Origin: Methanomassiliicoccales archaeon
Lineage (GTDB): Archaea; Thermoplasmatota; Thermoplasmata; Methanomassiliicoccales; JACIVX01
Length of the DNA stretch: 12,971 bases
Assembly: GCA_028679985.1 (NCBI GenBank)
Contig: JAJRAH010000158.1
Span: 1 to 12,971 of the forward strand
Direction of reading: 5' to 3'
Shown here: one piece after another, positions 1-6,760 of the stretch
Numbering within the stretch: position 1 is the first letter of the stretch
Layout of the letters: the number at the start of each line of letters is the position of its first letter
Notes under the pieces: model-generated
Told to the model about the DNA's origin: nothing
Seen by the model: only the letters and a program-made list of their open reading frames with translations
Databases searched by the model: none
Translations under genes and position numbers: made by a program

Positions 1-150
1 AACAGGATGCCGAAGCGCATCGCGTTCGTGGCGGTAGAGGTCGCTGACACTTGGACAATAAGCTACAACATGACGCCTGAGGTAGAGGCGGCGATACCAG
101 AAACAATGAACAGAGTCATCGGGATACTGAAGGAAGAATATCGGAACTAG
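1..150 (+). CDS. Probable hydrogenase maturation protease, C-terminal fragment
   Basis: Frame 1 is open from the window edge to a TAG at 148-150, giving the last 49 residues of a gene that begins outside the window. The fragment has a hydrophobic strand (RIAFVAVEV), then TISYNMTPEVEAAIPETM and a short C-terminal helix. A strand followed by a 'Ser/Thr-Pro-Glu-Val-Glu-x-Ala-Ile-Pro' segment and a final helix is typical of the C-terminus of the HycI/HyaD-type endopeptidases that trim the large subunit of NiFe hydrogenases. The nickel-sensing aspartates lie upstream and cannot be checked, so the call rests on the tail alone. The gene converges on the M16 peptidase gene, and the two stop codons share the palindrome CTAG (147-150). 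Confidence 0.55.
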   Translation, partial: NRMPKRIAFVAVEVADTWTISYNMTPEVEAAIPETMNRVIGILKEEYRN

Positions 151-1472
151 AGGTCCAGCGAATTGAGATCTTCCGCCACTCTCTTTGCAGTGTTCTCTGA
201 CGCATGCAAGGCCACGCACAGTCTCCGCCTGTCGATCAGTCTCCTCGCGACCCTGACTATGTCATCCTCAGTGACTCTCTCAAAAGCTGCGAGGATGTCC
301 GACTCGGTCGGGGCCTTTCCGGTCAAGAGGAAGAACTCGCCCAAATGAAACATTTTGGACTCGCTCGACTCTAGCCTCCTCACGAGAATGCCTTGCATGA
401 GCTTCTTTGCCCTTGTGAGCTCTCCGCCCTCCAATCCCTGAGACTTGATCTTGTGCATCTCGGAGGAGACCAATCTGGCGACAGCCTCCGTGTTCTTGGA
501 GGATGTGGAAAAGAAGACCCCGAAGATTCCGCAATCGCTGAACGGCTGGGAGAGACTGTAGATCGAATACGCGAGCCCCCTGTCCTCCCTCACCTTCTGG
601 TACAATCTCGAACTCGTTCCAGCGCCGAGCAGGGCGCTGAGCAATGTCTGGACGTATCTGTCTGGATGAGCGGCATTCACTCCCGGGAAGCCCATTCCTA
701 CGTACGCTTGATCTCCTTCTTTCGGGAACGTTTCGATCATCGACCTCTCTGCGGGAGGAGTCCTCTCATTGCCCCGGCCCGGTCTTGCACGAGGATCGAA
801 CGTCTCGGACGCCCATTTCACCACGCGCTCCACTTTGACGTTGCCACAGGCCGCGACCACGAAATTCTGTGGGCGGTAGCATTCATGAAAGTAGCTTCTG
901 ACATCGTCGGCGGAAAGCGAGGCGATTCCTTCCGTCTCGCCCGTCTCAGCCGACGCCATGGGATGCCCGTCCCATAGAGCACGCGTGAACAGGTGGTGAA
1001 TGTACGAATCTGGCTCGTCCTTTAGCATCCTTATCTCCTCGGCGACGATCTTCTTCTCGTTGTTCACCGCCTCGTCGTCGAGACGGGGATTCAGCATCAG
1101 ATCGGCAAGGACGTCCTCGGCGGTGTCGAGCGTCTCGTCCAAGGACACGGCGTAGTAGCAGGTGGACTCCTTTCCAGTGTAGCCGTTGAGCTCCCCACCA
1201 GCCGCCTCTATGAGCTCTGAAGTCTCCTTCGAGCTCCTCTTCTTCGTACCTTTGAACATGACGTGTTCCAGCAGGTGGGCGAGTCCCTCCCGCCCCTTCG
1301 GCTCGTCCCTGGATCCGACTTTGACGTAGACCGACAAGGCGACCGATCTGGCATAGGGAAGCCTCTCCACAACGACTGGGACGCCGGCTCGGGTATTGGC
1401 GAATGAAACCTTCTCTTCTTTCACTGAGAAAGGGAGAACAGCCCCGACGGTAAATTCTTTTCGCAGCCTCAC
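147..1472 (-). CDS. M16 family (pitrilysin/insulinase-like) zinc metallopeptidase
   Basis: This is an M16 zinc peptidase of the processing-peptidase-like, roughly 420-440 residue class, which usually works as a dimer enclosing a peptide chamber. The inverted zinc motif H-L-L-E-H is at residues 66-70 of the chosen start. It is preceded by GSRDEPKGREGLA and followed by the MFKGT segment usual in the family. The third zinc ligand is the second glutamate of AEEIRM, about 75 residues later (near 146). The C-terminal half carries the familiar LYQKVREDRGLAYSIYS segment. No signal peptide is evident, so the protein is probably cytoplasmic. The start is uncertain. The frame opens at a TTG at 1523, but I chose the GTG at 1472 (441 residues), which has GGGAGG 13 bases upstream; a GTG at 1424 is also possible. 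The gene diverges from the PAC2 family gene. Confidence 0.93.
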   Translation of the reverse strand: MRLRKEFTVGAVLPFSVKEEKVSFANTRAGVPVVVERLPYARSVALSVYVKVGSRDEPKGREGLAHLLEHVMFKGTKKRSSKETSELIEAAGGELNGYTGKESTCYYAVSLDETLDTAEDVLADLMLNPRLDDEAVNNEKKIVAEEIRMLKDEPDSYIHHLFTRALWDGHPMASAETGETEGIASLSADDVRSYFHECYRPQNFVVAACGNVKVERVVKWASETFDPRARPGRGNERTPPAERSMIETFPKEGDQAYVGMGFPGVNAAHPDRYVQTLLSALLGAGTSSRLYQKVREDRGLAYSIYSLSQPFSDCGIFGVFFSTSSKNTEAVARLVSSEMHKIKSQGLEGGELTRAKKLMQGILVRRLESSESKMFHLGEFFLLTGKAPTESDILAAFERVTEDDIVRVARRLIDRRRLCVALHASENTAKRVAEDLNSLDL

Positions 1473-1536
1473 TACCGATTTTGTGCCTCCCGAAAGAATA
1501 CGTTGTGAATGACTGCCAGACAACTACAAAGAACAA

Positions 1537-1546
1537 GGATTAAGTA
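1537..1546 (+). promoter_or_regulatory. Putative TATA box for the PAC2 family gene
   Basis: GGATTAAGTA lies about 36 bases before the ATG at 1579. The implied transcription start is near 1569, leaving a short leader. AGGGG at about 1567-1571, seven bases before the ATG, may act as a ribosome binding site. The region 1473-1578 also has to hold the M16 promoter, which I could not place with confidence. Confidence 0.45.
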
Positions 1547-1578
1547 GGGTCGTCTTCAATAGGAACAGGGGTTAAATC

Positions 1579-2346
1579 ATGAAGGCAGGAAAGGATCCAT
1601 TCCTTAACGAGTACAAACTAGACGTCAAGTTTCCTAAGGCAGTGGCTGTGATTGGCTTCCCGAGCGTGGGACTGGTGAGTTCGATTGCTGCGAACTTCAT
1701 CACGAGAACGATGCACCTGGAGAGGATCGCAACCGTTATCTCGAAGAATTTCCCGCCCTACACGATAGTCCACGATGGCGTGCCTTCGCCTCCGGTGAGG
1801 ATCTACGCCGGCGAGCGCAAGTGCGTCGATGGGATGAGATGCGACCAGCTCGTCGTGGTCATGTCTGAGTTCATGCCGAACCCTGACCTCGTCAAACCGG
1901 TAGCAGACATCGTTCTTGAGTGGTGCAAGGAAAAGGAGATCGGAACGATCGTGACGCTCGAAGGGATCAATGTGGGGGAGAGAACGGGCGAGAATCAGAC
2001 TTACGGCGTCGGCAGCACGCCGGGTGCTCGGGCAATGCTAGAGAAGTACGGCGTCAAGGAGATGCAGGAGGGGATGGTATCGGGCATCTCAGGGGTACTT
2101 CTGTATGAGGGAGAGCGTCTCGATATGGACGTCATTTGTCTTCTGGGCCCTGCGAGGCTCGACATGCCGGATGCCAGGGGGGCGGCGAGACTGCTCGAGA
2201 TCGTCGGCAAGATGCTGCCGGAGCTGAAACTCGACCCAGAGCCTCTATATAAGGAGGCAGAGCAGATCGAACAGGAGATGAAGGCGGCGATAGACAGCGT
2301 CAAGCATCCGAAGAAGATGGGGGACGAGTCGGTAATTTACGGATAG
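1579..2346 (+). CDS. PAC2 family protein (proteasome assembly chaperone-like)
   Basis: This 255-residue protein belongs to the PAC2 family, named after the eukaryotic proteasome assembly chaperone; archaeal members include proteasome-assembly-chaperone homologues. The N-terminal core FPKAVAVIGFPSVGLVSSIA (about 19-38) with the following NFITRTMHLERI is the family hallmark. Further on, a conserved EGINVGERTG segment (about 131-140) precedes a small-residue stretch, YGVGSTPGAR. The C-terminal tail (about 222-243) is charged and helical and may form a coiled coil. No signal peptide or membrane segment is visible, so it is probably cytoplasmic. The ATG is supported by AGGGG seven bases upstream. 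No proteasome gene is visible nearby, so a chaperone role is inferred from the family only. Confidence 0.88.
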   Translation: MKAGKDPFLNEYKLDVKFPKAVAVIGFPSVGLVSSIAANFITRTMHLERIATVISKNFPPYTIVHDGVPSPPVRIYAGERKCVDGMRCDQLVVVMSEFMPNPDLVKPVADIVLEWCKEKEIGTIVTLEGINVGERTGENQTYGVGSTPGARAMLEKYGVKEMQEGMVSGISGVLLYEGERLDMDVICLLGPARLDMPDARGAARLLEIVGKMLPELKLDPEPLYKEAEQIEQEMKAAIDSVKHPKKMGDESVIYG

Positions 2347-2417
2347 GCCTAGACGCTTCGAACCCTCGTCGATCGTCCGGCTGGAACAAGAACCCAGATG
2401 ATACCCAACAACCAAGC

Positions 2418-2426
2418 ATTAAATAG
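2418..2426 (+). promoter_or_regulatory. TATA box for the GTPase/V4R-DUF835 operon
   Basis: ATTAAATAG is centred about 32 bases before the ATG at 2454. It predicts a transcription start near 2449, so the mRNA would be leaderless or nearly so. A 12-base perfect palindrome lies between this box and the start codon. Confidence 0.55.
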
Positions 2427-2433
2427 AAAGGCG

Positions 2434-2445
2434 CAGATATATCTG
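2434..2445. promoter_or_regulatory. 12-bp perfect palindrome, candidate operator
   Basis: CAGATATATCTG reads the same on both strands. It lies just downstream of the TATA box at 2418-2426 and just before the predicted transcription start of the GTPase operon. In archaea, repressors often bind at this position and block polymerase recruitment. No regulator is identified, and the operator role is inferred from symmetry and position only. Confidence 0.35.
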
Positions 2446-2453
2446 GTATCTCC

Positions 2454-2966
2454 ATGGAAAAGCGGAAGTTCATCAAGAAGGTGTGCCTCCTCGGCGACGG
2501 TGCCGTGGGGAAGACGAGCCTTGTGAGGCGATACGTCTACGACTTCTTCGGCGACGAATACCTGAAGAGCTTCGGCACGAAGGTCACGAAGAAGATTCTC
2601 GACTTGGACGAGGTCGAGTTGACTCTGATGATATGGGACATACTCGGTCAGAAGACCCACAGATCCCTTCACGAGGCATACTACAAAGGAGCGGGCGGCG
2701 CTCTGCTCGTCTGCGACCTCACACGAGAGGACACGGTCAGGCATCTCATCGATTGGAAGAACGACTTCTGCAAGACCGTAGGACAAGTCCCTATTATTCC
2801 GATTGCGAACAAATCCGACCTCGATTGGAAGGTGTCCCCCTCGGTCCTTGACGAGGTCTCCAAGGCCATTGGGAGGGGATTCATACCGACGAGCGCGAAG
2901 ACCGGCGAAGGTGTGGAGAACGTCTTCTTGCAGCTGGGGACGGCGATGATGGAGGAGATGGAATGA
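2454..2966 (+). CDS. Ras-like small GTPase (Rab/Arf-like, free-standing)
   Basis: This 170-residue protein is a single G domain of the Ras superfamily. The P-loop GDGAVGKT is at 14-21. The G3 motif is W-D-I-L-G-Q at 61-66, with a glutamine in the place of Ras Gln61. G4 is NKSD at 119-122 and G5 is TSAK at 146-149. In the switch I region, KSFGTKV (38-44) aligns with the Rab segment around its invariant threonine, and a serine (Ser39) appears to take that place. There is no CaaX box, C-terminal cysteine or membrane segment, so lipid anchoring is unlikely. Its TGA overlaps the ATG of the next gene in ATGA, so the V4R-DUF835 protein is probably a functional partner. The role is unknown; a signalling switch is the family expectation. 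Confidence 0.93.
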   Translation: MEKRKFIKKVCLLGDGAVGKTSLVRRYVYDFFGDEYLKSFGTKVTKKILDLDEVELTLMIWDILGQKTHRSLHEAYYKGAGGALLVCDLTREDTVRHLIDWKNDFCKTVGQVPIIPIANKSDLDWKVSPSVLDEVSKAIGRGFIPTSAKTGEGVENVFLQLGTAMMEEME

Positions 2967-3901
2967 ACTCGTTCTTTGTCATGCCAGGACAGGCTATAGT
3001 AGACCTGAGAGAGGAGCTCGAGCTGATTGAAGGCGAGGAGGCGGGCGAGACGCTCCAACGGTACGGATTCAGGGCGGGGATGGGGCTTGTCAAGTCCCTC
3101 GGAATCGAGGCTTCCGATTTCGAGCAGTTGGCGGAGGTCCTTCCGCAGCTCTGGGCCGAGACCGGACTGAGCAGGATAACCGAGGAACATGTCACGGACA
3201 AGGAGATCACCATAACGCTCGAGGAGTCGATCGAGGCGGCTCACGGAAGGAAATGCGACTTCACCCGGGGGTATCTCGGCGGAATAGTATCCGCGTTGAT
3301 GAGGAAGAAGTACAACGCGGTCGAAAGGGAATGCGCCTCGCAGGGAAAGACGAGCTGCGTCCACGTCCTCTCGCCAGCGAAGGAGATGGCGAAACCTGCC
3401 CCGAGAGAGGCCTCAACTGTAGGAATGAAATACGGACTCGAGCTCGGCTGCTCGTATCTTCTCGAAACCGAGGATCCTTCGATCGCGTACAACATCTTCT
3501 TGGATCAGATATCGCACGGCAGACCGGGTATGTGCATCATGCGTGAGTACCCGGAGAAGCTCAAGTCGCGGTACGACCTCGGAGACAGCACGGTCCTTTG
3601 GCTCTCCTACGATAGGGACATCGACTACGCGAGAGAACCGACGAACATCCCGTTGATATACAGCGAGGTAAAGACCTTCCTCGACTCGGTGGACAACGGC
3701 GTCGTGCTGCTGAGCGGGATCGAGTACATGGTCAGCCAAAGCACGTTCACGAAAGTCTTGAAATTCGTGCAGCTACTCAATGAGAACGTCGCGGTGAGGA
3801 ACTCGTTGCTACTTGTCCCTGTCAGCCCTCAGGCGCTCACGCAGCGGGATGTGAAAATGCTAGAGAGAGAGCTGCGGGTCTTCGATACGAAATCCCAATG
3901 A
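2963..3901 (+). CDS. V4R domain plus DUF835 domain protein
   Basis: This 312-residue soluble protein has two recognisable domains. Residues about 1-138 look like a V4R (4-vinyl reductase-type) small-ligand domain, with the signature C98-D-F-T-R-G-Y-L-G-G, then E121/E123-C124 and a final C132; these cysteines may bind a metal or ligand. Residues about 160-305 match DUF835: YLLETED, GRPGMCIMREYP (186-197), VLWLS (211-215), LLSGIEYM (249-256) and LLVPVSPQAL. An alanine- and proline-rich linker at about 139-152 separates them. DUF835 is a family of unknown function frequent in some euryarchaea. The ATG overlaps the GTPase stop as ATGA, and GGAGGAG lies shortly upstream within the GTPase gene. The protein is likely an effector or regulator of that GTPase, which is inference from gene coupling. 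Confidence 0.85.
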   Translation: MNSFFVMPGQAIVDLREELELIEGEEAGETLQRYGFRAGMGLVKSLGIEASDFEQLAEVLPQLWAETGLSRITEEHVTDKEITITLEESIEAAHGRKCDFTRGYLGGIVSALMRKKYNAVERECASQGKTSCVHVLSPAKEMAKPAPREASTVGMKYGLELGCSYLLETEDPSIAYNIFLDQISHGRPGMCIMREYPEKLKSRYDLGDSTVLWLSYDRDIDYAREPTNIPLIYSEVKTFLDSVDNGVVLLSGIEYMVSQSTFTKVLKFVQLLNENVAVRNSLLLVPVSPQALTQRDVKMLERELRVFDTKSQ

Positions 3902-3920
3902 GCCGATTCAGAGGGGAAAC

Positions 3921-3929
3921 GCTTAAATG
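3921..3929 (+). promoter_or_regulatory. TATA box for the arginine decarboxylase operon
   Basis: GCTTAAATG lies about 27 bases before the ATG at 3953, so the transcript is predicted to be leaderless. An A-rich tract (ATAAAAATA, about 3935-3943) lies between the box and the start. Confidence 0.55.
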
Positions 3930-3952
3930 CCAGGATAAAAATACTTCGCTCA

Positions 3953-4423
3953 ATGCAAATAATCCCGAAGAAGTTTTTCGTCACGTCTGGATGCGCGGTC
4001 AGCAAGGTGTCTGACCTCAACGCTTTCGACGAGGCACTCTTGAAGGCAAAGATCGGCGAACAGAACCTCGTTTCCGTCTCATCGATACTCCCGATAGGGG
4101 CGAAGCAGGTTCCGCAGAGGGCACTGCCGATGGGCGCGATCACGCATACCGTCCTGGCACAGATGAGGGGTGGAGAGGGAGAGATGATCTCCGCCGGGAT
4201 AGCTCACGGCTTCAGGAAGGACGGCAAGGGCGGATACGTCGCGGAAGGGCACATGCACGGAACGCGTAAGTCCCTTCGAGAAGTCCTCGAGTGGAAGATG
4301 CATGAGATGGCGAAGCTCAGGGGCATCGAATTCAAATCGCTGCATTACAAGATCGAGGAGCTCTCCGTACCGATGGATCACTACGGAGCCTGCGTCGGAG
4401 CCCTTGTGTTCGTTGAGTACTGA
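3953..4423 (+). CDS. Pyruvoyl-dependent arginine decarboxylase (PvlArgDC)
   Basis: It converts arginine to agmatine using a covalently bound pyruvoyl group instead of pyridoxal phosphate. In archaea agmatine feeds polyamine synthesis and also the agmatidine modification of the tRNA-Ile2 anticodon by TiaS. The 156-residue length is close to that of the family. The self-cleavage site is in LVSVSSILPIGA: cleavage between Ser43 and Ser44 would give a small beta subunit and an alpha subunit that starts with the pyruvoyl group. The flanking FFVTSG (8-13), KQVPQR and GHMHGTR segments also fit the family. No signal peptide is present, so it acts in the cytoplasm. The TGA overlaps the next ATG by one base (TGATG), which makes co-translation with the zinc-ribbon protein likely. 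Confidence 0.95.
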   Translation: MQIIPKKFFVTSGCAVSKVSDLNAFDEALLKAKIGEQNLVSVSSILPIGAKQVPQRALPMGAITHTVLAQMRGGEGEMISAGIAHGFRKDGKGGYVAEGHMHGTRKSLREVLEWKMHEMAKLRGIEFKSLHYKIEELSVPMDHYGACVGALVFVEY

Positions 4424-4881
4424 TGTTTGGCGTCATCGTTTGTCCAAGCTGCAATCGCGCTCGCGGCGTTGACCTTTCAACGGCAGCCGCGACCTGTCCC
4501 TCATGCGGGAAGAGAATCAACGTCAAGAAAGCCAAAGTCTACTTCAAGACTGACTCGGAATCGGAACTGGCCGAGGCCGTCAGGAAGATGAGCGAGCGAT
4601 TGTCCGCGGACGTCGAGTCGGCACCTCCCGTCAGGAAGAAGAGAAGGAAACTGAGTTTTCACGAAGAACTCGGGGTCCGCGCGAAGAAGATAAAAGGGAG
4701 CGAGGATCGCCTGCGTTTCGTTGCCGAGAACCTGAGTGTCGAGCTTGGCGAATTCAGTTCTGAGGATCTGGCTATGGTCATCAAGGGTTTCGACGAGGCT
4801 GACGCGGAAGACCTGATCGAGAAGATGCTCTCTTCCGGCATCATCTTCGAGCCAGGACCTGGGAAGTACAGGTCGATCTGA
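4423..4881 (+). CDS. Zinc-ribbon and winged-helix-like protein (DUF1922/DUF5817-like)
   Basis: This 152-residue protein starts with a zinc ribbon: C7-x2-C10 in CPSCNRARGVD and C25-x2-C28 in TCPSCGKR. The 'CxxC-x-RA-x-GVD' form resembles archaeal DUF1922/DUF5817-type proteins. A helical stretch (about 45-62) and a strongly basic patch, RKKRRK (71-76), follow. The C-terminal 60 residues look like a winged helix ending in IFEPGPGKYRSI, similar in style to the last wing of archaeal MCM C-terminal domains. These features suggest nucleic-acid binding; no specific function is known to me. The ATG shares one base with the arginine decarboxylase stop, so the two are co-expressed. The last 41 bases overlap the 3' end of the convergent transglutaminase-like gene. 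Confidence 0.75.
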   Translation: MFGVIVCPSCNRARGVDLSTAAATCPSCGKRINVKKAKVYFKTDSESELAEAVRKMSERLSADVESAPPVRKKRRKLSFHEELGVRAKKIKGSEDRLRFVAENLSVELGEFSSEDLAMVIKGFDEADAEDLIEKMLSSGIIFEPGPGKYRSI

Positions 4882-6028
4882 CGGAGTCCAGCGCAAGAAG
4901 CGAGCGACCGGTATCCGATGACATCGCCGTCATGACGAAATCGCTCTTGCTCACCTTATTACTCGACTCTTCGTAGCTAAGTGCGACGAAGTCCTCTGAG
5001 TAAACGGGGTCGATGCCTGATGGATAGCTGCCCGGCTCATAGGTGCAGTAGAATGTGTAGTAGTAGTCCCTCAGATGGTCTCCGTTCCCGTCGTCAGTGA
5101 AATCGGCGAACCTGTTCGGTTTCCACACGAGGAAGTCTCCGTTGACTGTGTCGATCGTCACGTTCGCCCCTCCCCCGCTCTTGAGAGGGAGATAGGCTTG
5201 AACCCACCCGTGTCCCCCCCACTGGTCCTCGATCTCATTGTACATGGCCCCCAGCTGGACCCAAGCTGGCACGCCAGCAGCCCTTGCGAGAGCAGAGAAC
5301 AGTATCGCCTGGTCATCGCAGTCGCCGACCCTGGATTGCAGCGTCTCCGCGCTCGTCTGTGGGTCGGAGTCGCCCGAGACCGTTGGATAGTGAATGTTGT
5401 GCGTCACCCATTCGTAGATGGACTCGATTACCACGTAGACGTTCTTCTCGTCGCCGACTATCGATTCGCTGCGCGACTGAATCGACGATGCTGACGAGAC
5501 TATCTTCCATTCGTCGTGCAGGTACGCTTCCTCGAGGGAGACGGGAATGTCCGATATGTTCCCGATATCCTGCGATGCATAGTTCCAGATAAGGGTTGAG
5601 ACTTTCATGTCGTACCGAATCGAGACCGAGTAGGTGTCCTGACCTTCAATCATGCCTTCGTCCCACACAGTCCACGGAACCCCGTATCGATTCTCGCTCG
5701 ACGAGTAGGTGGGAGCGTATGTCACGTGCTGGACTTCCTGAAGATCGTACCCATTCTCCGATATGTCAACAGGGCGGGGTACGTCGAGGGTGAGGTTCAG
5801 TATCGTTCCGCCGTTGGCATCGACCTCAAGAGTCCGTTCCAGAGAGAAGACCGCATACTCAGGATACTGCTCCTGGCTCTCGAAAAGACCCTTGATGAGG
5901 TTCTGGACCGCCGGAGTCATGAGCAGAATCACGACTATGACGAGAACACCGATGACCACCAGCGCGAATGCGATGCCGGAGCGATCCCTGTCGGCCACGT
6001 CCTTGTTGAGACAATTGCCCGTATTCAA
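4841..6028 (-). CDS. Membrane-anchored transglutaminase-like (papain-fold) protein
   Basis: This 395-residue protein has a short N-terminal region, one transmembrane segment (about 19-38, FALVVIGVLVIVVILL) and a large, probably extracytoplasmic part. The transglutaminase-like catalytic triad is visible: Cys237 in VGDCDDQA, His273 in GGHGWVQAY and Asp293 in VTIDTVNGD. Before it lies a beta-rich region (about 55-165) without an obvious name. Archaeal and bacterial members of this superfamily are mostly thought to be cysteine proteases or amidases rather than crosslinkers; the substrate is unknown. The chosen start is a TTG forming TTGA with the stop of the upstream PrsW-like gene, which suggests translational coupling. 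A GTG at 5998 is an alternative; neither has a clear ribosome binding site. The 3' end overlaps the convergent zinc-ribbon gene by 41 bases. Confidence 0.85.
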   Translation of the reverse strand: MNTGNCLNKDVADRDRSGIAFALVVIGVLVIVVILLMTPAVQNLIKGLFESQEQYPEYAVFSLERTLEVDANGGTILNLTLDVPRPVDISENGYDLQEVQHVTYAPTYSSSENRYGVPWTVWDEGMIEGQDTYSVSIRYDMKVSTLIWNYASQDIGNISDIPVSLEEAYLHDEWKIVSSASSIQSRSESIVGDEKNVYVVIESIYEWVTHNIHYPTVSGDSDPQTSAETLQSRVGDCDDQAILFSALARAAGVPAWVQLGAMYNEIEDQWGGHGWVQAYLPLKSGGGANVTIDTVNGDFLVWKPNRFADFTDDGNGDHLRDYYYTFYCTYEPGSYPSGIDPVYSEDFVALSYEESSNKVSKSDFVMTAMSSDTGRSLLALDSVRSTCTSQVLARR

Positions 6029-6720
6029 ACTTTCGACTTGGATACCAACATTGAGAGGCCATCCTCGAGGACCTTCGGCAGCATTCTGGAGTGGACATAG
6101 ATGTAGTAACCGACTGCGGCGGCGAAGGCGACGAGGAACCCGGCGTAGCCGAGTGCATCAGGTTTCATGTAGAACGGGATCAGGAGGAGATAGCACGTGA
6201 TGTGTATCAACGTCGCCTGGGCGAAGAAAGCCCATGGAGCACCTCTCGTCACCCCGATACCGATCGTTGCACCGGTGGACGCGTTGAGGAACACGAAGAA
6301 CGTGGCGAGCAGGACGACGATCAGCATCGTCCATGCGCTGACTGACTCCACGACATGCAATGCGACATACGCTGCGCCGAACGCCATCGTGCTGCCTATT
6401 CCGAGGCCGATGGCCAGGCCATAGAACGAAGTGTCAAGCTTCCTCTGAAACCTGGGGAAGTTGAGTATCATCAACTTGACGAGTTCCTCCACGATGGCGA
6501 AAGCCAGGGCAACATAGATCAGATCGAGCGGGAACCAGCTCTGAGCAGCATAGATAGCCACTCCGATGACCATGCCGACCGCGAAAAGACCGAATGCCTT
6601 CTTGTCCTCAAAGAAGGGCTTCTCGACCTTCGGGTAGGTGTAGTCGCGCAGCGTCAAGAACATGAGTATCATAGCTGGCGCGAACCCGATTGCCCCCGCG
6701 ATCAACATGTCGTTATCCAT
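6025..6720 (-). CDS. PrsW-like multi-pass membrane protein (putative intramembrane protease)
   Basis: This 231-residue protein is nearly all membrane segments, roughly seven or eight (for example 6-23, 42-60, 67-86, 100-122, 128-146, 163-183 and 189-210). The motif E78-E79-L-V-K82 matches the EExxK signature of the PrsW/CAAX-type intramembrane metalloproteases, and F99-Y-G-L-A-I-G-L-G fits the next conserved helix. Other expected residues look altered: the glutamate usually following 'GLGFA' appears to be Thr111/Met112, and the first motif histidine appears to be replaced in LNASTGATIG (145-154). His173 could be the last motif histidine. Proteolytic activity is therefore uncertain. ATG start, with GGAGAAGGGCG just upstream and a TATA box at 6746-6753. 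It is translationally coupled to the transglutaminase-like gene. Confidence 0.7.
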   Translation of the reverse strand: MDNDMLIAGAIGFAPAMILMFLTLRDYTYPKVEKPFFEDKKAFGLFAVGMVIGVAIYAAQSWFPLDLIYVALAFAIVEELVKLMILNFPRFQRKLDTSFYGLAIGLGIGSTMAFGAAYVALHVVESVSAWTMLIVVLLATFFVFLNASTGATIGIGVTRGAPWAFFAQATLIHITCYLLLIPFYMKPDALGYAGFLVAFAAAVGYYIYVHSRMLPKVLEDGLSMLVSKSKV

Positions 6721-6745
6721 ACGCCCTTCTCCGAATGTTTGGCTC

Positions 6746-6753
6746 TATTTAAA
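6746..6753 (-). promoter_or_regulatory. TATA box for the PrsW-like/transglutaminase operon
   Basis: On the minus strand the sequence TTTAAATA is centred about 30 bases upstream of the ATG at 6720. It matches the archaeal TATA consensus closely and predicts a leaderless or very short-leader mRNA. It lies between the stop of the PAPS-reductase-like gene (6761) and the PrsW-like start, so this pair has its own promoter. Confidence 0.6.
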
Positions 6754-6760
6754 TGTGATT

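Noticed and set aside
1473..1523. A TTG-initiated N-terminal extension of the M16 peptidase
   Set aside because: The 17 residues are low in family-like content, no ribosome binding site precedes the TTG, and a GTG at 1472 has GGGAGG upstream. It cannot be excluded.
1502..1524. GTTGT...ACAAC inverted repeat near the M16 start
   Set aside because: The five-base arms with a 13-base spacer are expected by chance, and the place fits no mapped promoter element.
2681..3364. A 227-residue minus-strand frame opposite the GTPase and V4R-DUF835 genes
   Set aside because: It runs antisense across two well-supported overlapping genes, shows no recognisable domain and is explained by GC-rich codon bias.
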